NCBI RefSeq assembly: GCF_013760955.1
Contig: NZ_JACDUL010000002.1
Location: forward strand, 318,719-382,718
Length of the DNA stretch: 64,000 nucleotides
Origin: Methanococcus maripaludis
Lineage (GTDB): Archaea; AGJL01; Methanococci; Methanococcales; Methanococcaceae
Direction of reading: 5' to 3'
Part shown: positions 47,788 through 57,620 of the stretch, piece by piece
How positions within the stretch are numbered: position 1 is the first letter of the stretch
Layout of the letters: every line of letters begins with the position of its first letter
Program-made: the position numbers and the translations under genes
The notes under the pieces: generated by a model
What the model was told of the DNA's origin: nothing
Seen by the model: the letters and a program-made list of their open reading frames with translations, nothing else
The model's database searches: none

Positions 47788-49332
47788 ATGGAATCTTATT
47801 TACACAGCAACGAAATTATTAAAAACTCCCTGAAATCTATGAAACTGCCAAAAAAGGTGCGGGTATTCGATACTACGCTACGTGATGGGGAGCAGACTCC
47901 AGGAGTTTCTCTAACACCAGATCAAAAACTAGATATCGCTACAAAATTAAGCGAAATTGGTGTTGATGCAATAGAAGCAGGTTTTCCGGTTTCTTCCGAA
48001 GGCGAACAGGAATCCATTAAAAAAATTACATCCATGGGGCTCAATGCAGAAATCTGCGGACTTGCAAGAGCTGTTAAAAAGGATATTGATATTGCAATTG
48101 ACTGTGGTGTTGACAGCATTCATACATTTATTGCAACTTCCCCACTACATAGGGAATACAAATTAAAAATGAGTAAAGAAAAGATTATCGATATTGCAAT
48201 TGAATCTATCGAATACATTAAAGAACACGGCATAATTGTAGAATTTTCTGCAGAGGATGCGACAAGAACCGAACTCGATTATTTAAAAGAAGTTTACAAA
48301 AAAGCGGTTGAAGCAGGAGCAGACAGGATAAACGTTCCAGATACTGTTGGAGTTATGGTTCCACATTCAATGACTTACCTGATTTCAGAACTAAAAAAAG
48401 ACATAAAAGTTCCTTTATCAGTACACTGCCACAATGACTTTGGAATTGCGGTTTCAAATTCAGTTGCTGCAGTTGAAGCTGGTGCTGAACAGGTTCACTG
48501 TACCGTAAATGGACTTGGTGAAAGGGCAGGAAATGCATCATTAGAAGAAACCGTGATGACATTAAACATGGTTTATGGAATAGAAACTAATGTAGATACA
48601 AAAATGCTCACAAAACTCTCAAGAATCGTTTCAAACTATACTGGAATCAAAACGCAACCAAATAAAGCAATTGTTGGGGAAAATTCATTTGCTCACGAAA
48701 GTGGAATTCATGCACATGGTGTTTTAGCACATGCACTAACTTATGAGCCAATTGATCCTGCAATTGTTGGAAACAAACGTAGAATTGTTCTTGGAAAGCA
48801 TAGTGGCGCTCATGCGATAAAATCAAAACTTTCGGAAATTGGTGTTGAAATTGGGGATGCCCTTTCAAAAGAACAGTTTTGTGAAATAGTTGAAAGAGTA
48901 AAAGCAATTGGTGACAAAGGAAAACTAGTAACCGATGCAGATGTAATGGCAATTACTGAAGATATTACTCAAAGAACCATAAAATCTGAAAGAATCGTTG
49001 ATTTAGAACAGTTTGCAGTAATGACTGGAAATAACGTACTTCCAACTGCAAGCGTTGCATTAAAAGTAAGGGATAAGATCTATAAAACATCTGAACTTGG
49101 AGTAGGTCCTGTTGATGCAGCATTAAAAGCAATTCAGGCGGCAGTTGGTGAAAATATTCGATTAAATGAATACAATATTAGTGCAATTTCTGGAGGAACT
49201 GACGCTATCGCAGAAGTTACAGTTAGACTTGAAAATCATGAAAAAGAAGTTATTGCAAAAGCCACTGGCGATGACGTTGTCAAAGCATCAGTAGAAGCAG
49301 TTATTGATGGAATAAACAAACTTATGAGTTAA
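47788..49332 (+). CDS. leuA: 2-Isopropylmalate synthase (LeuA family)
   Basis: 514 residues with the full domain order: the HMGL-like TIM barrel ([24 protein letters not shown] near 24-48, [19 protein letters not shown] with metal-binding His near 213), the linker with [17 protein letters not shown], and the C-terminal LeuA regulatory domain ([21 protein letters not shown]). Paralogues in methanogens make citramalate (CimA) or homocitrate (AksA). I favour leuA because the length and the N-terminal extension resemble the LeuA of M. jannaschii, but a citramalate synthase cannot be excluded by eye. ATG after TGGTGATGAT. Confidence 0.8.
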   Translation: MESYLHSNEIIKNSLKSMKLPKKVRVFDTTLRDGEQTPGVSLTPDQKLDIATKLSEIGVDAIEAGFPVSSEGEQESIKKITSMGLNAEICGLARAVKKDIDIAIDCGVDSIHTFIATSPLHREYKLKMSKEKIIDIAIESIEYIKEHGIIVEFSAEDATRTELDYLKEVYKKAVEAGADRINVPDTVGVMVPHSMTYLISELKKDIKVPLSVHCHNDFGIAVSNSVAAVEAGAEQVHCTVNGLGERAGNASLEETVMTLNMVYGIETNVDTKMLTKLSRIVSNYTGIKTQPNKAIVGENSFAHESGIHAHGVLAHALTYEPIDPAIVGNKRRIVLGKHSGAHAIKSKLSEIGVEIGDALSKEQFCEIVERVKAIGDKGKLVTDADVMAITEDITQRTIKSERIVDLEQFAVMTGNNVLPTASVALKVRDKIYKTSELGVGPVDAALKAIQAAVGENIRLNEYNISAISGGTDAIAEVTVRLENHEKEVIAKATGDDVVKASVEAVIDGINKLMS

Positions 49333-49365
49333 TTCCATCTTTTTTATTTTTTTAAAAAAATTAAG

Positions 49366-49446
49366 TTAGTGTAAAAAAAACAGCGGGATTGTAGAACATA
49401 CCATTGCCAATCCAATAAATAATGCTACCATTTTTCTATTTTCCAC
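49366..49446 (-). CDS. Possible 26-residue membrane peptide
   Basis: A GTG at 49446, behind a purine-rich site (GGAGAGGGA), opens 26 codons to TAA: five polar or charged residues, then one hydrophobic helix (MVALFIGLAMVCSTIPLFFL). The start overlaps the last codons of the CYTH gene in another frame, so translation could be coupled. Short but well formed; could be a chance frame. Confidence 0.35.
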   Translation of the reverse strand: MENRKMVALFIGLAMVCSTIPLFFLH

Positions 49447-49999
49447 AGTTCCCTCTCCGCAATTCTAAATAAGATCTCTTTTCTAATTTATCAGTACTGA
49501 TATTTAAACTTTTCAGTAAATTTAGAAGTTCTTCAAGAGCTTGTTCTCGTTTTGAATCGTCATCCACAACTTTTTCAATTTCAAGGTAGTTCCCAACAAA
49601 ATCTACATTATCAAATGAAACTTCGATGTCATCTTTTCTGTAAATTTCTCTTACTTTCCTAACAGGATCTACAGGTTTAAACCCGAGTTTTTCAAAAATT
49701 TTGTACATTGAATCCATTTCTAAGATTTCTACTTCGATTTCTTCTCTTGTTTTTGAAATGGTATCTAATTTTTTTCCCTTGTATGTAACGTATACCGTTC
49801 CTTTGTTTGAATCTAGATTTAAAGATTTTCTTATCCGTAAGGCTTCATCAGTTATTTGAAAATCGCGATCTATCCCATTAAAATATGTATCAATCTGTTC
49901 TTTTGTTTCGTTTTTTTCAAAACCCATACTGTTTAGTTTTTCGAGTATTTTTTTGGAATCTTCGTCATTTAAACTAACCTTTATCTCTACTTCGATCAT
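49436..49999 (-). CDS. CYTH-domain protein, class IV adenylate cyclase/ThTPase-like
   Basis: 187 residues. The CYTH start MIEVEIKVSLND has the ExExK motif (residues 3-7: E-V-E-I-K). EALRIRKS, VYVTYKGKKLD and VSFDNVDFVGNYLEIEKVVDD supply the other charged tunnel residues. Members are CyaB-type cyclases or triphosphate hydrolases; which activity applies cannot be told. It overlaps the upstream ACT-regulator gene by 4 bases (ATGA), so the two are translated together. Confidence 0.88.
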   Translation of the reverse strand: MIEVEIKVSLNDEDSKKILEKLNSMGFEKNETKEQIDTYFNGIDRDFQITDEALRIRKSLNLDSNKGTVYVTYKGKKLDTISKTREEIEVEILEMDSMYKIFEKLGFKPVDPVRKVREIYRKDDIEVSFDNVDFVGNYLEIEKVVDDDSKREQALEELLNLLKSLNISTDKLEKRSYLELRRGNCGK

Positions 50000-50430
50000 A
50001 AAAGCACCACTTTATCAGTTATCTCTTTTAAGTTATCTTTTAAATCGTTGAATTCAAGATTTTCTATAACTAACCAAACCCTTACCTTGTTTCCTTCTTT
50101 TTCAAGCGTGGTTGATAAAATATTTCCATTTATCTCAGAAATTTTCGAAGAAATACTTGCCAAAAGCCCTATTTTGTCTTCAGCAACTACCTGGACTTTA
50201 ATAGTAATTAAATTTATATTTTTTTTCTTTAAAACGTATCTTCCTTCGTTTGTTAAAAAAACACCGCCAGTTTTTCCCTTTTTCGTTTCGATAAATCCAA
50301 GATCCCTTAAAACCCGGATGTATCTATCAATATTTTTCGGGTGTGTTTCAAGTTCAGCTGCAATTTCCCGAGTTGTGCTGTACTTTTCAAGTAACGTAAG
50401 TATTTTTTCAGTGAGCCCGTCGATCTTCAT
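49996..50430 (-). CDS. Helix-turn-helix/ACT-domain regulator
   Basis: 144 residues. The N-terminal winged helix (ILTLLEKYSTTREIAAELETHPKNIDRYIRVLRDLGFIETK) is followed by an ACT-like domain (ITIKVQVVAEDKIGLLASISSKISEINGNIL) of the type that binds amino acids or similar ligands. It could be a small transcription regulator. Partnered with the CYTH enzyme by a 4-base overlap; a shared small-molecule link is speculation. Confidence 0.8.
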   Translation of the reverse strand: MKIDGLTEKILTLLEKYSTTREIAAELETHPKNIDRYIRVLRDLGFIETKKGKTGGVFLTNEGRYVLKKKNINLITIKVQVVAEDKIGLLASISSKISEINGNILSTTLEKEGNKVRVWLVIENLEFNDLKDNLKEITDKVVLL

Positions 50431-50528
50431 TATTTTTCACAACTTAAAATCAAATAACTTAAATAAAATTACAAAACAATATACGAATATTCTTTTTCTT
50501 AATAGTATCTATTCAAAAGGCGATAATT

Positions 50529-50990
50529 GTGCTTACACATGTTGATGAAAATGGCGTAAAAATGGTCGATGTTTCTAAAAAAAAGGATGTCGAACGAATA
50601 TGCACTGCGGTTGGATTTATAAAACTTAAAAAATCAACTATTGAAAAAATTACCAAACAAGACGTTATTAAAGGCGATGTTTTAACAACTGCACAAGTTG
50701 CTGGAGTTATGGCGGTTAAAAATACTTCAAATATTATTCCAATGTGCCATCCGCTTCCAATTGAATCTATAAAAGTTAATTTTGAGATTTTTGAAGATAA
50801 AATCAAAGCAGAAGCGAGAGTAAAAGCAACATACAAAACAGGAATTGAGATGGAAAGTTTAACCGGAGTTTCTGTTGCACTTTTAACGATTTGGGACATG
50901 GTAAAAGCAATTGAAAAGGATGAATTTGGACAATACCCAGATACTCAAATTTACGGAATAGAAGTTACCGAAAAAATTAAAAAAGAGTAA
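50529..50990 (+). CDS. moaC: Molybdenum cofactor biosynthesis protein C (cyclic pyranopterin monophosphate synthase)
   Basis: 153 residues from GTG (site GGCGATAATT). The family marks are [30 protein letters not shown] (the MCHP motif) and [23 protein letters not shown]. MoaC converts the MoaA product to cPMP in molybdopterin synthesis, needed for formate dehydrogenase and formylmethanofuran dehydrogenase. A single gene, convergent with tfrB downstream. Confidence 0.95.
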   Translation: MLTHVDENGVKMVDVSKKKDVERICTAVGFIKLKKSTIEKITKQDVIKGDVLTTAQVAGVMAVKNTSNIIPMCHPLPIESIKVNFEIFEDKIKAEARVKATYKTGIEMESLTGVSVALLTIWDMVKAIEKDEFGQYPDTQIYGIEVTEKIKKE

Positions 50991-51008
50991 AATATTTTTA
51001 ATTAAATT

Positions 51009-52493
51009 TTAAATCACTTTATCAAGCAGCGAAACTATATTCATTACCGGAATATCTTTTTTTAGCCCATGTTCTTCGAGATACTTCTTTAAACTGTCTC
51101 TTATGTGGTATTCACAAAACGGACATACCGTAATTAAATAATCTGCGTCAGTTACGTAGATCATATTTGCCTTTCTTTTTCCAATTGCTTCTGCAACTTC
51201 CGGTTTTCCAGACCTTACTCCACCACCTGCACCGCAACACTGGTCAGGAATATCCATTTCTACGAATTTTAATTTTGGAATGCTTTCCAGTATTTTACGA
51301 GGTTCAAGATATACTTTCTGACCCCGTCTAAGGTGGCATGGATCGTGGTATGTTACTGTAATATCCAGTGGTTTGTAATCAATCAGTCCAACCTTAACTA
51401 AAACTTCCGTGATATCCATTACTTTGAATTCTTTTTCTTTGTAATCGTTCTTTAAAGTGCTTCCGCAACCTGCACACAAAGTAACTATAGAATCAACATT
51501 TAATTTATTAAAAATTTCAAGATTTTGTTTTTTTAGATTGTCTGAAATATCTGTTTGACCTGTTCGAATAAATGGTGAACCGCAGCATACCTGATTTTTA
51601 GGAATGATGACCGAAACACCATGTGCATTTAATACCCGTATTGCACTTTTTCCGATTTCCTGCAATCTAAAATCAACAAGACATCCCGTAAAAAACGCAA
51701 CTCTCATTTTTTCATTTTCTACAATGTATTCATCTGCAACTTCTTCTAAAAATGAAGTTTTTTCTTTTGGAACTGACCTGTTTTGTGAAAGTACGTTTTT
51801 CCTAACTTCAAGGTGGCTATCTAAATTATATCCTTTGTTAAATGTTTTTTCTCGCAATTTTTCAACTGCATTGTGCACGATATCAATCTCTTTTGGACAG
51901 ACTTCAACACATCTTCCGCAAGTTGTACAGTTGTAGATATTTTCATCAAATGCTTCCTTTTCCCTATCCAGTTCATCTTTTGGATCGAATGCAAATCTTG
52001 CAAGCTGCCTCATTAAAGTTGGTCCGGGGTAATCTGAATATTTTCTCGCCGGACACATTGCAACACAGCTTAAACAGCCAATACAACCCCTAATTTTTTT
52101 CACGTCTTTTAAATCATCAGGATACAGCTTTAACTCGTCCAATTCATCCTCAGTTATTTTATCATTCTTTTTTTGAATGTAGTTTCTAAGTGTTGCAATT
52201 TTTTTATAGTAAGGTTCTCGATCAACCACGAGGTCTGAAATTACGTCAAAACCTTCAAGCGGCTCGATAATCATATTATCTTCGACTTTGGTTTTGCATG
52301 CAAGCTTTGATTTTTTATTTATCATGACTGCACAGCTTCCGCACTGGCCTGCCCTGCATGACGACCGAAACTGAATGTTTTCGCCGTAAGTTTTGTTGAT
52401 ATATTCTAGAGCATCTAAAACTGTGAGTCCCACTGGAACTTCAAATTTTTTAAATCCTTCTGTCTTTTTTACAGTTATCGTAAATGTCTTCAC
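51009..52493 (-). CDS. tfrB: CoM/CoB-dependent fumarate reductase subunit B
   Basis: About 494 residues; GTG at 52493 is preferred over GTG at 52502, which overlaps the CGTGATATCC site. The domain order is a plant-type [2Fe-2S] ferredoxin (CRAGQCGSCAVMINK), two [4Fe-4S] motifs (CIGCLSCVAMCPAR, CTTCGRCVEVCPKE), and two CCG clusters (VCCGSPF...CAGCGST; QCCGAGGG...CPFCEYH). This SdhB-plus-HdrB fusion is specific to thiol:fumarate reductase, which oxidises CoM-SH plus CoB-SH with fumarate. The tfrA gene is not in the window. Confidence 0.93.
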   Translation of the reverse strand: MKTFTITVKKTEGFKKFEVPVGLTVLDALEYINKTYGENIQFRSSCRAGQCGSCAVMINKKSKLACKTKVEDNMIIEPLEGFDVISDLVVDREPYYKKIATLRNYIQKKNDKITEDELDELKLYPDDLKDVKKIRGCIGCLSCVAMCPARKYSDYPGPTLMRQLARFAFDPKDELDREKEAFDENIYNCTTCGRCVEVCPKEIDIVHNAVEKLREKTFNKGYNLDSHLEVRKNVLSQNRSVPKEKTSFLEEVADEYIVENEKMRVAFFTGCLVDFRLQEIGKSAIRVLNAHGVSVIIPKNQVCCGSPFIRTGQTDISDNLKKQNLEIFNKLNVDSIVTLCAGCGSTLKNDYKEKEFKVMDITEVLVKVGLIDYKPLDITVTYHDPCHLRRGQKVYLEPRKILESIPKLKFVEMDIPDQCCGAGGGVRSGKPEVAEAIGKRKANMIYVTDADYLITVCPFCEYHIRDSLKKYLEEHGLKKDIPVMNIVSLLDKVI

Positions 52494-52632
52494 GGATATC
52501 ACGCATGAATTTTGAAATAAAAATTAAATTGGAAAAATCAATTATCGTATTTAAAAATTATATGAAAATGATATATAAAGAATTGTTAAAGTATAAATTT
52601 TTTAAATTCGGTTTAAAAATAAAGAAGAAAAT

Positions 52633-53589
52633 TTAAAAGAATCCAGTAAGTCCTAAAACAAATACTACATATATTCCTATCAAAATTAAACCATCTTTTT
52701 TCGTAATTTCTGAAAGATACTCTGTTTTAGATTTTAAATTTAGCATTGATTTTATTTTTTCCTTACTCATCAAAACCAGTAGCAAAAAGACCATTAAAAT
52801 ATTAACTGAAAGCTCAAATTTAACTGCTGGAATTTCGTGAATCATTGCAGCTATTGCAAGTGCTCCAAACATGTTTGCAATGTTACTTCCAATTACATTT
52901 CCAATGACAATTCCGCCAAGTTTCTGTCTTGCTGCGGCAAAAGAAACTGCAAGTTCAGGTAAGGACGTTCCAAATGCAACGATTGTAAATCCAATGATTT
53001 TTTCGGAGATTCCAAAAGCAGTTGCAAGACCTTTTGCACCATCGACAAAAAAACTACTCCCCAAAATTACAAATGCAAGCCCGAGTACTAGGTAAAATAT
53101 TGCCCTGCCAAACGTCACACTTTTTTCATGTTCTTCTTCGTCCATTTCACCAGATTTTATTGTGTATATCACGTAAAGTACAAGTAAAATCAGCAAAATT
53201 GCTCCATCGAAAAATGAGAATCCGTTGTATCCAAGTATTGTAAAAATTATCGTGTAAATTATATACAGGTATCCGTTTTTAAGAACTGACCTGTTTTTAA
53301 TAAATACTGAAGAAATAATCAAGCTTAAACCAAGTACGAGCCCGATATTTGCAATACAACTTCCAAGAGCATTTCCAACTGCCAGATCAACTGATCCTGT
53401 GGATGCTGCATATGCGCTTGTAACAATTTCAGGTAAGGACGTTCCAAATGCAACAATTGTAGCTCCGATTACAAAACTTGAGATGTTAAACTGTTTTGCA
53501 ACTCTTGAAGCACCTAACACAAACCAATCGCTACCATAAGATAGCATGAACAAACCAACTGCTAAAAAAAAGACCGATTCGATTAGCAT
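52633..53589 (-). CDS. CaCA-family cation/Ca2+ exchanger
   Basis: 318 residues, about ten membrane helices. The two alpha repeats are clear: VAFGTSLPEIVTSAYA with GNALGSCIANIGLVLG in the first half, and VAFGTSLPELAVSFAA with GNVIGSNIANMFGALA in the second. These G-[TS]-S-x-P-E motifs bind the cation in YrbG/NCX-type exchangers. It probably swaps Ca2+ for Na+ or H+ across the membrane. It lies 44 bp downstream of sppA, same strand. Confidence 0.9.
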   Translation of the reverse strand: MLIESVFFLAVGLFMLSYGSDWFVLGASRVAKQFNISSFVIGATIVAFGTSLPEIVTSAYAASTGSVDLAVGNALGSCIANIGLVLGLSLIISSVFIKNRSVLKNGYLYIIYTIIFTILGYNGFSFFDGAILLILLVLYVIYTIKSGEMDEEEHEKSVTFGRAIFYLVLGLAFVILGSSFFVDGAKGLATAFGISEKIIGFTIVAFGTSLPELAVSFAAARQKLGGIVIGNVIGSNIANMFGALAIAAMIHEIPAVKFELSVNILMVFLLLVLMSKEKIKSMLNLKSKTEYLSEITKKDGLILIGIYVVFVLGLTGFF

Positions 53590-53633
53590 ATTTTTTCACC
53601 ATAAAAAAGAAAACGTGTTTCAAGTATTTTATT

Positions 53634-54557
53634 TTAGTAATAAATTTGATAGGATTTAAAACTTTCTTCCATATTAGATTGAGAAAGTCCCCTTCCAAGA
53701 CCATACCCAAAACTACACAGTGCATCATTAAATGTCATTCCAAATATTCCAACAGAAGAACTTCCCCCATACACGTAAACTTCAGGATTTGTTATATTTG
53801 CCATTTTTGATGCGATATCAATAGCGTCCCCTTCTGTTCCAGTCATATCAACTAATCCAACCTTTTCAGCCTGAATACCACTGTATATCTTTCCATCGGC
53901 AACTTCCAAAGTTTCATTTATCGTCATGTTTCTATTTTCAGCAACCCACGATACGAATTCATAGTAACTTTCATCTACAATTGATTCGATCATTTTCTGT
54001 TCTTCTTCTGTCATGGGCCTTGTTGGAGACATTATGTCTTTATAAGTACCACTTTTAATCGTTGTTACGTTTATACCGAGTTTTTCCATCAATCCATAGT
54101 AATGTAAAATTTCCATTCTAACCCCAATATTTCCAACGAGTGCTTGTTTTTCTGCCAAGATGTAATCTGTTGAAGATGCGGCCTGGTATGCTGCTGAAGT
54201 TCCCATTGTTTCAATGTATGCAACAACAACTTTTTCTTCAGATGCTTCTTTTATTTTTCTTGAAAGTTTTTCACTTGCAATAACTTCCCCGCCAGGAGAA
54301 TTGATTTTGATAATTATCGCCTTTATATTTGAATCTTTTTCTGCATCGTCAATCCATTCGATGTAATCGTTAACGCTTGGTTCAAATTCGCTAAAAAGGC
54401 CTGTTTCTGAAGTTTGTGAAGTTATTGTACCATCAATATTTATTAATGCGATATTCTTAGAACTGATTCCATCTCCAGGAAGTAATAAAATAAAACCCAC
54501 TAAAAATAGAATGATTACTAAAAAAACGGCCCCTGAATAATAATATATCTTTTTCAA
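53634..54557 (-). CDS. sppA: Signal peptide peptidase SppA
   Basis: 307 residues. An N-terminal membrane anchor (YYYSGAVFLVIILFLVGFILLL) is followed by the S49 domain: AIIIKINSPGGEVIASEKLSRKI, the nucleophile Ser in MGTSAAYQAASSTDYILAE, and GNIGVRMEI. TIKSGTYKDIMSPTRPMTEEE is where the catalytic Lys of archaeal SppA lies. It degrades signal peptides in the membrane plane. The start is ATG after GGAGGGG. Confidence 0.92.
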   Translation of the reverse strand: MKKIYYYSGAVFLVIILFLVGFILLLPGDGISSKNIALINIDGTITSQTSETGLFSEFEPSVNDYIEWIDDAEKDSNIKAIIIKINSPGGEVIASEKLSRKIKEASEEKVVVAYIETMGTSAAYQAASSTDYILAEKQALVGNIGVRMEILHYYGLMEKLGINVTTIKSGTYKDIMSPTRPMTEEEQKMIESIVDESYYEFVSWVAENRNMTINETLEVADGKIYSGIQAEKVGLVDMTGTEGDAIDIASKMANITNPEVYVYGGSSSVGIFGMTFNDALCSFGYGLGRGLSQSNMEESFKSYQIYY

Positions 54558-54587
54558 GATTACCCCTCCAAAAAATTAAAATAAATT

Positions 54588-55205
54588 TTATAATATCCTG
54601 TAACTTCCAGGATTTGGTTCGTAAATTTCCCCATCTTCTTTTAATTCAGACAGGACATTGTCCAGTTCAACATCTTCGAGTCCCAAATTATCGATTAAAT
54701 CTTCATATGAAATCCCATCATTTTCCCTTATTACATCCAATACCTTATCTTTAATATCCAAATCCCCATAAAGATCTTCTAAAGCTTCACTCTCAACTGA
54801 AAGTTCACCGGACATGTCATCCCGATTATATGTTATTGTTTCTTCATCTTTTACGTATTTTCTTGTTTTTTCAATTTCCAAATTTCTAAGTTCGACCCAA
54901 TTATCTTTTTCATTATTTTTTTTGCCGTAAATTTCGAGCGCAACGTATCTTTCACCGTTGTATTCCCCGATTCTTCCAATAATATCCAATAGATCATTTT
55001 CTTCAACGTCTAATGATTTGTTTTCAAAATCTTTTACGGAAATTCCATCGAGGTTAAATGAAACAATGTTTGATTTGTCAACATTAGTGACATTCCCAAG
55101 TAACCTAACCCTGTGAATTCTTTTTCCATCTAAAATAAGTGATTTTTCAAAAATTTCGTTTTCAACGAACTCTTGTGGGTGTATTTTGTATGCTACGTAT
55201 CTCAT
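54588..55205 (-). CDS. RPA-associated OB-fold protein (COG3390-like)
   Basis: About 205 residues from ATG at 55205 with GGTGAGAATT ahead (the frame opens at 55229). Residues 10-110 form an OB fold (RIHRVRLLGNVTNVDKSNIVSFNLDGI), and the C-terminus is a winged helix (KVLDVIRENDGISYEDLIDNLGLEDVELDNVLSELKEDGEIY). This RPA32-like layout matches COG3390-type proteins that partner archaeal RPA. It is separated by 30 bp from sppA. The partner would be the large RPA encoded at 16824-18749. Confidence 0.72.
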   Translation of the reverse strand: MRYVAYKIHPQEFVENEIFEKSLILDGKRIHRVRLLGNVTNVDKSNIVSFNLDGISVKDFENKSLDVEENDLLDIIGRIGEYNGERYVALEIYGKKNNEKDNWVELRNLEIEKTRKYVKDEETITYNRDDMSGELSVESEALEDLYGDLDIKDKVLDVIRENDGISYEDLIDNLGLEDVELDNVLSELKEDGEIYEPNPGSYRIL

Positions 55206-55299
55206 CACAATTCTCACCAAGCCTAACAAATATAACTATAAGTTTACAATTTAAAAAAATATAAGCTTAACTAAAAAAATAATTATCAAAATTTATAAA

Positions 55300-55716
55300 T
55301 TATTCTTTTTCGTTTTCCAATTCTTCGTCTTCGTTTATAATAATTCCGTTTCTCGTTCTTGGAGCAATGTCTTTAATCAACTTAAGGATGTCTTCACCGT
55401 CTTCGGAAACGAATTCAATGTGAATTCCACCGTGAACATCCTTATCAAAATTTAAAATTCCTGAATAGGCCGCCTGTTTATTTATATGAAATTTCGTTGC
55501 ATTTCCAACAATATTTCTTTCAAGAACGTTTCTTGCAGCATCTAAAATCGCCTGACTTCTAAGGAGTTCCTTAAATCTTGAAATATCTTTTGAAACTCCA
55601 GAATAAATATTTTCAGAAATTTCCATTTCTGCATCTTTAAAAATATTAGTTACTGCTGTTAAAACCTTGTTTTCGTCTTCGGTAGGTTTTACTTTTGTTT
55701 TTATCTTGATTATCAT
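55300..55716 (-). CDS. UPF0201 family protein
   Basis: 138 residues from ATG at 55716 (GGGATGATAATT ahead; an earlier in-frame ATG lies at 55725). IKIKTKVKPTEDENKVLTAVTNIF, RSQAILDAARNVLERNI and FHINKQAAYSGILNF are typical of UPF0201 (COG1325), an RNA-binding-like archaeal family of unknown role. It lies directly after the aminotransferase gene (5-14 bp) and is presumably co-transcribed. Confidence 0.85.
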   Translation of the reverse strand: MIIKIKTKVKPTEDENKVLTAVTNIFKDAEMEISENIYSGVSKDISRFKELLRSQAILDAARNVLERNIVGNATKFHINKQAAYSGILNFDKDVHGGIHIEFVSEDGEDILKLIKDIAPRTRNGIIINEDEELENEKE

Positions 55717-55730
55717 AATTATCATCCCAA

Positions 55731-56858
55731 TTAAAGAAGAACGTTTTTCATAATTTCTAATGCTCTTTTGATATCTTCATATTTTGTAGCATATGAAAAT
55801 CTAACACTGTTTTCCCCATTTACACCAAAGGCGGATCCAGGAACACATAAAATTCCGTTTTGAATGAGTTTTGTGGCTACATCCATTCCATTTCCATATT
55901 CACTAACGTCAGGGAAAATATAAAATGCGCCTTCTGGTTTTTGAACGTTAAATATCTCTTTCATTCCAGAATATATTAAATCTCGCCTTTTTTCAAATTC
56001 CAATACCATTTCTGACACACAATTTTGATTTCCAGTAAGTGCTTCAACTGCACCAAACTGTGCAAAGGAAGTAGCACATGCAAAACCGTACTGGTGGATT
56101 TTCATCATGTTTTCAAGGATCTGGTATTTATTATCAAAATTTTCATTTACTGCCAAGTACCCGACTCTCCAGCCAGTCATTGAGTAAGCTTTTGAAAATC
56201 CATTGATTAAAATACAGTTATCAGTAAATTCCATTGCAGAATAATGTTTTTTTCCGTAAATTATCTTTTCGTATATTTCATCAGAAATTACACAGATATT
56301 TTTTTCATCTGCAATTTCACATATTCCTTTAATCTCTTCTTTCGTCATCACGCTTCCTGTCGGGTTTGATGGCGAATTTAATACAATACATTTTGTTTTT
56401 TCAGAAACACTGTTTTTTACAGATTCCAAATCAATTCTGAATTTATCATCCAAATCTATTGGAACCATTTTTCCTTCACAAAGTTCAGTTAGCCCTTTGT
56501 ATGACACAAATCCGGGATCAGGGATTAAAACTTCTTCGCCCTTGTTTACAAGCGTGAATAATGAAAGCATCAAAGCTTCAGAAGCCCCACAAGTTGTAAC
56601 AATATTTTTTTGTGAAACATCTAAATTATTATCTTTTTTCAACTTTTCAGAAATTGCAGAAGTTAATTCAGGGATTCCTGCATTTGGAACGTAGTGCGTT
56701 TTTCCAGCATCAAGGGCCATTTTAGCAGCTTCTACAATATGATTTGGAGTATCAAAATCAGGTTCTCCAATACCCAAATTTATCGAGTTTTCTGTTGCCA
56801 TGTTGAATATTTTACGAATTTCTGACTGTTCTGTTCTCAAACACCGTTCTGCAATCAC
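55731..56858 (-). CDS. Class I/II PLP-dependent aminotransferase
   Basis: 375 residues from GTG with GGTGATTTT ahead. Fold type I motifs: ITTCGASEALMLSLF, VLNSPSNPTGSVMT (Asn), ISDEIYEKI (Asp), and the PLP lysine in NGFSKAYSMTGWRVGYL near 224. It is of the AspC/AlaAT-like group common in methanogens. The amino-acid substrate cannot be fixed by eye. It is divergent from the ehb genes. Confidence 0.9.
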   Translation of the reverse strand: MIAERCLRTEQSEIRKIFNMATENSINLGIGEPDFDTPNHIVEAAKMALDAGKTHYVPNAGIPELTSAISEKLKKDNNLDVSQKNIVTTCGASEALMLSLFTLVNKGEEVLIPDPGFVSYKGLTELCEGKMVPIDLDDKFRIDLESVKNSVSEKTKCIVLNSPSNPTGSVMTKEEIKGICEIADEKNICVISDEIYEKIIYGKKHYSAMEFTDNCILINGFSKAYSMTGWRVGYLAVNENFDNKYQILENMMKIHQYGFACATSFAQFGAVEALTGNQNCVSEMVLEFEKRRDLIYSGMKEIFNVQKPEGAFYIFPDVSEYGNGMDVATKLIQNGILCVPGSAFGVNGENSVRFSYATKYEDIKRALEIMKNVLL

Positions 56859-56896
56859 AAAATCACCTTAGATAATTATATATAATCAAGAATTAT

Positions 56897-56910
56897 AATG
56901 ATTAATCATT
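56897..56910. promoter_or_regulatory. 14-bp palindrome between divergent aminotransferase and ehb genes
   Basis: AATGATTAATCATT is perfectly symmetrical and sits 39 bp ahead of the aminotransferase start, within AT-rich promoter sequence. Downstream, near 56990-57006, GGTAATT-ATA-AATTGCC forms a 7-bp stem. It is a possible operator; AT-rich chance palindromes are frequent in this genome. Confidence 0.35.
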
Positions 56911-57047
56911 ATTATTACTGTTATTGATATTATATATGTAATGTATCCGGTTTACTCGTTTAAATTATTGGTGAATCCAGATTAAATGGTAATTATAAAT
57001 TGCCCCTATCCATACCTTAAAAAATCTTTGATATAATTGGTGAATTC

Positions 57048-57302
57048 ATGTTTGACGATATTGTACTAATAATCGCGTCTATTGGGATATTGTTAGCATC
57101 ATTTAGACTATGGGTTGAAAAAGACCGCGAAAAAATGGTTTATGCAAGGCTCCACATCACAGGGGTTATCGATATTGCATGTATCGTGATATTACTTGTA
57201 TTTAAACAGTATCTGCTCGCATTAACATATCTTGTGTTAGTTCCATTCTCAGCACATGCAATAGCAAATGCAGACTTCTTCGATGAACTAAAAAAGCAGT
57301 AA
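57048..57302 (+). CDS. ehbC: Energy-converting hydrogenase B small membrane subunit (MrpG-like)
   Basis: 84 residues, two to three membrane helices (IVLIIASIGILLASFRLWV; IDIACIVILLVFKQYLLALTY). The segment MVYARLHITGVIDIACI matches the MnhG/MrpG pattern of RLHA...G. The next gene is the DUF4040/MbhD-like subunit, 9 bp on, as in ehb sets; M. maripaludis keeps such a pair away from its main ehb cluster (recollection). ATG after GGTGAATTC. Confidence 0.6.
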   Translation: MFDDIVLIIASIGILLASFRLWVEKDREKMVYARLHITGVIDIACIVILLVFKQYLLALTYLVLVPFSAHAIANADFFDELKKQ

Positions 57303-57311
57303 GGTGTAAAA

Positions 57312-57554
57312 ATGAGTATTTATATTGATTTTTTAATAATGGCACTCGTTTTAATGTCATACATCGGTGCTTTAATTCAAAAAGACTTAATTAAATGTGT
57401 TGTTTTAACTGGGCTTGGCGGACTTGGACTTGCATACCTATTCAGCTCATTACTTGCCCCAGATGTTGCATTAACAGAAGCAATTTTGGGTGGCGCAGTT
57501 TTACCTGCATTTTTTGCATTTACAGTTAGAAGAACACAGAGACTTGATGAATAA
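57312..57554 (+). CDS. ehbD: Energy-converting hydrogenase B small membrane subunit (DUF4040/MbhD-like)
   Basis: 80 residues with three membrane helices. VVLTGLGGLGLAYLFSSLLAPDVALTEAILGGAVLPAFF is the DUF4040 signature (A-P-D-V-A-x-T-E-A), shared with MbhD and the MrpB-linked domains. Together with the preceding MrpG-like gene it forms a two-gene unit for the ion-translocating part of Ehb. ATG after AAGGTGTAAAA. Confidence 0.7.
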   Translation: MSIYIDFLIMALVLMSYIGALIQKDLIKCVVLTGLGGLGLAYLFSSLLAPDVALTEAILGGAVLPAFFAFTVRRTQRLDE

Positions 57555-57620
57555 CTTAAAAAAAGTAATTAAAACTTTAAAATTTTTTAAAATATTTTAA
57601 AAAAAGAAAATGCTATTTTA

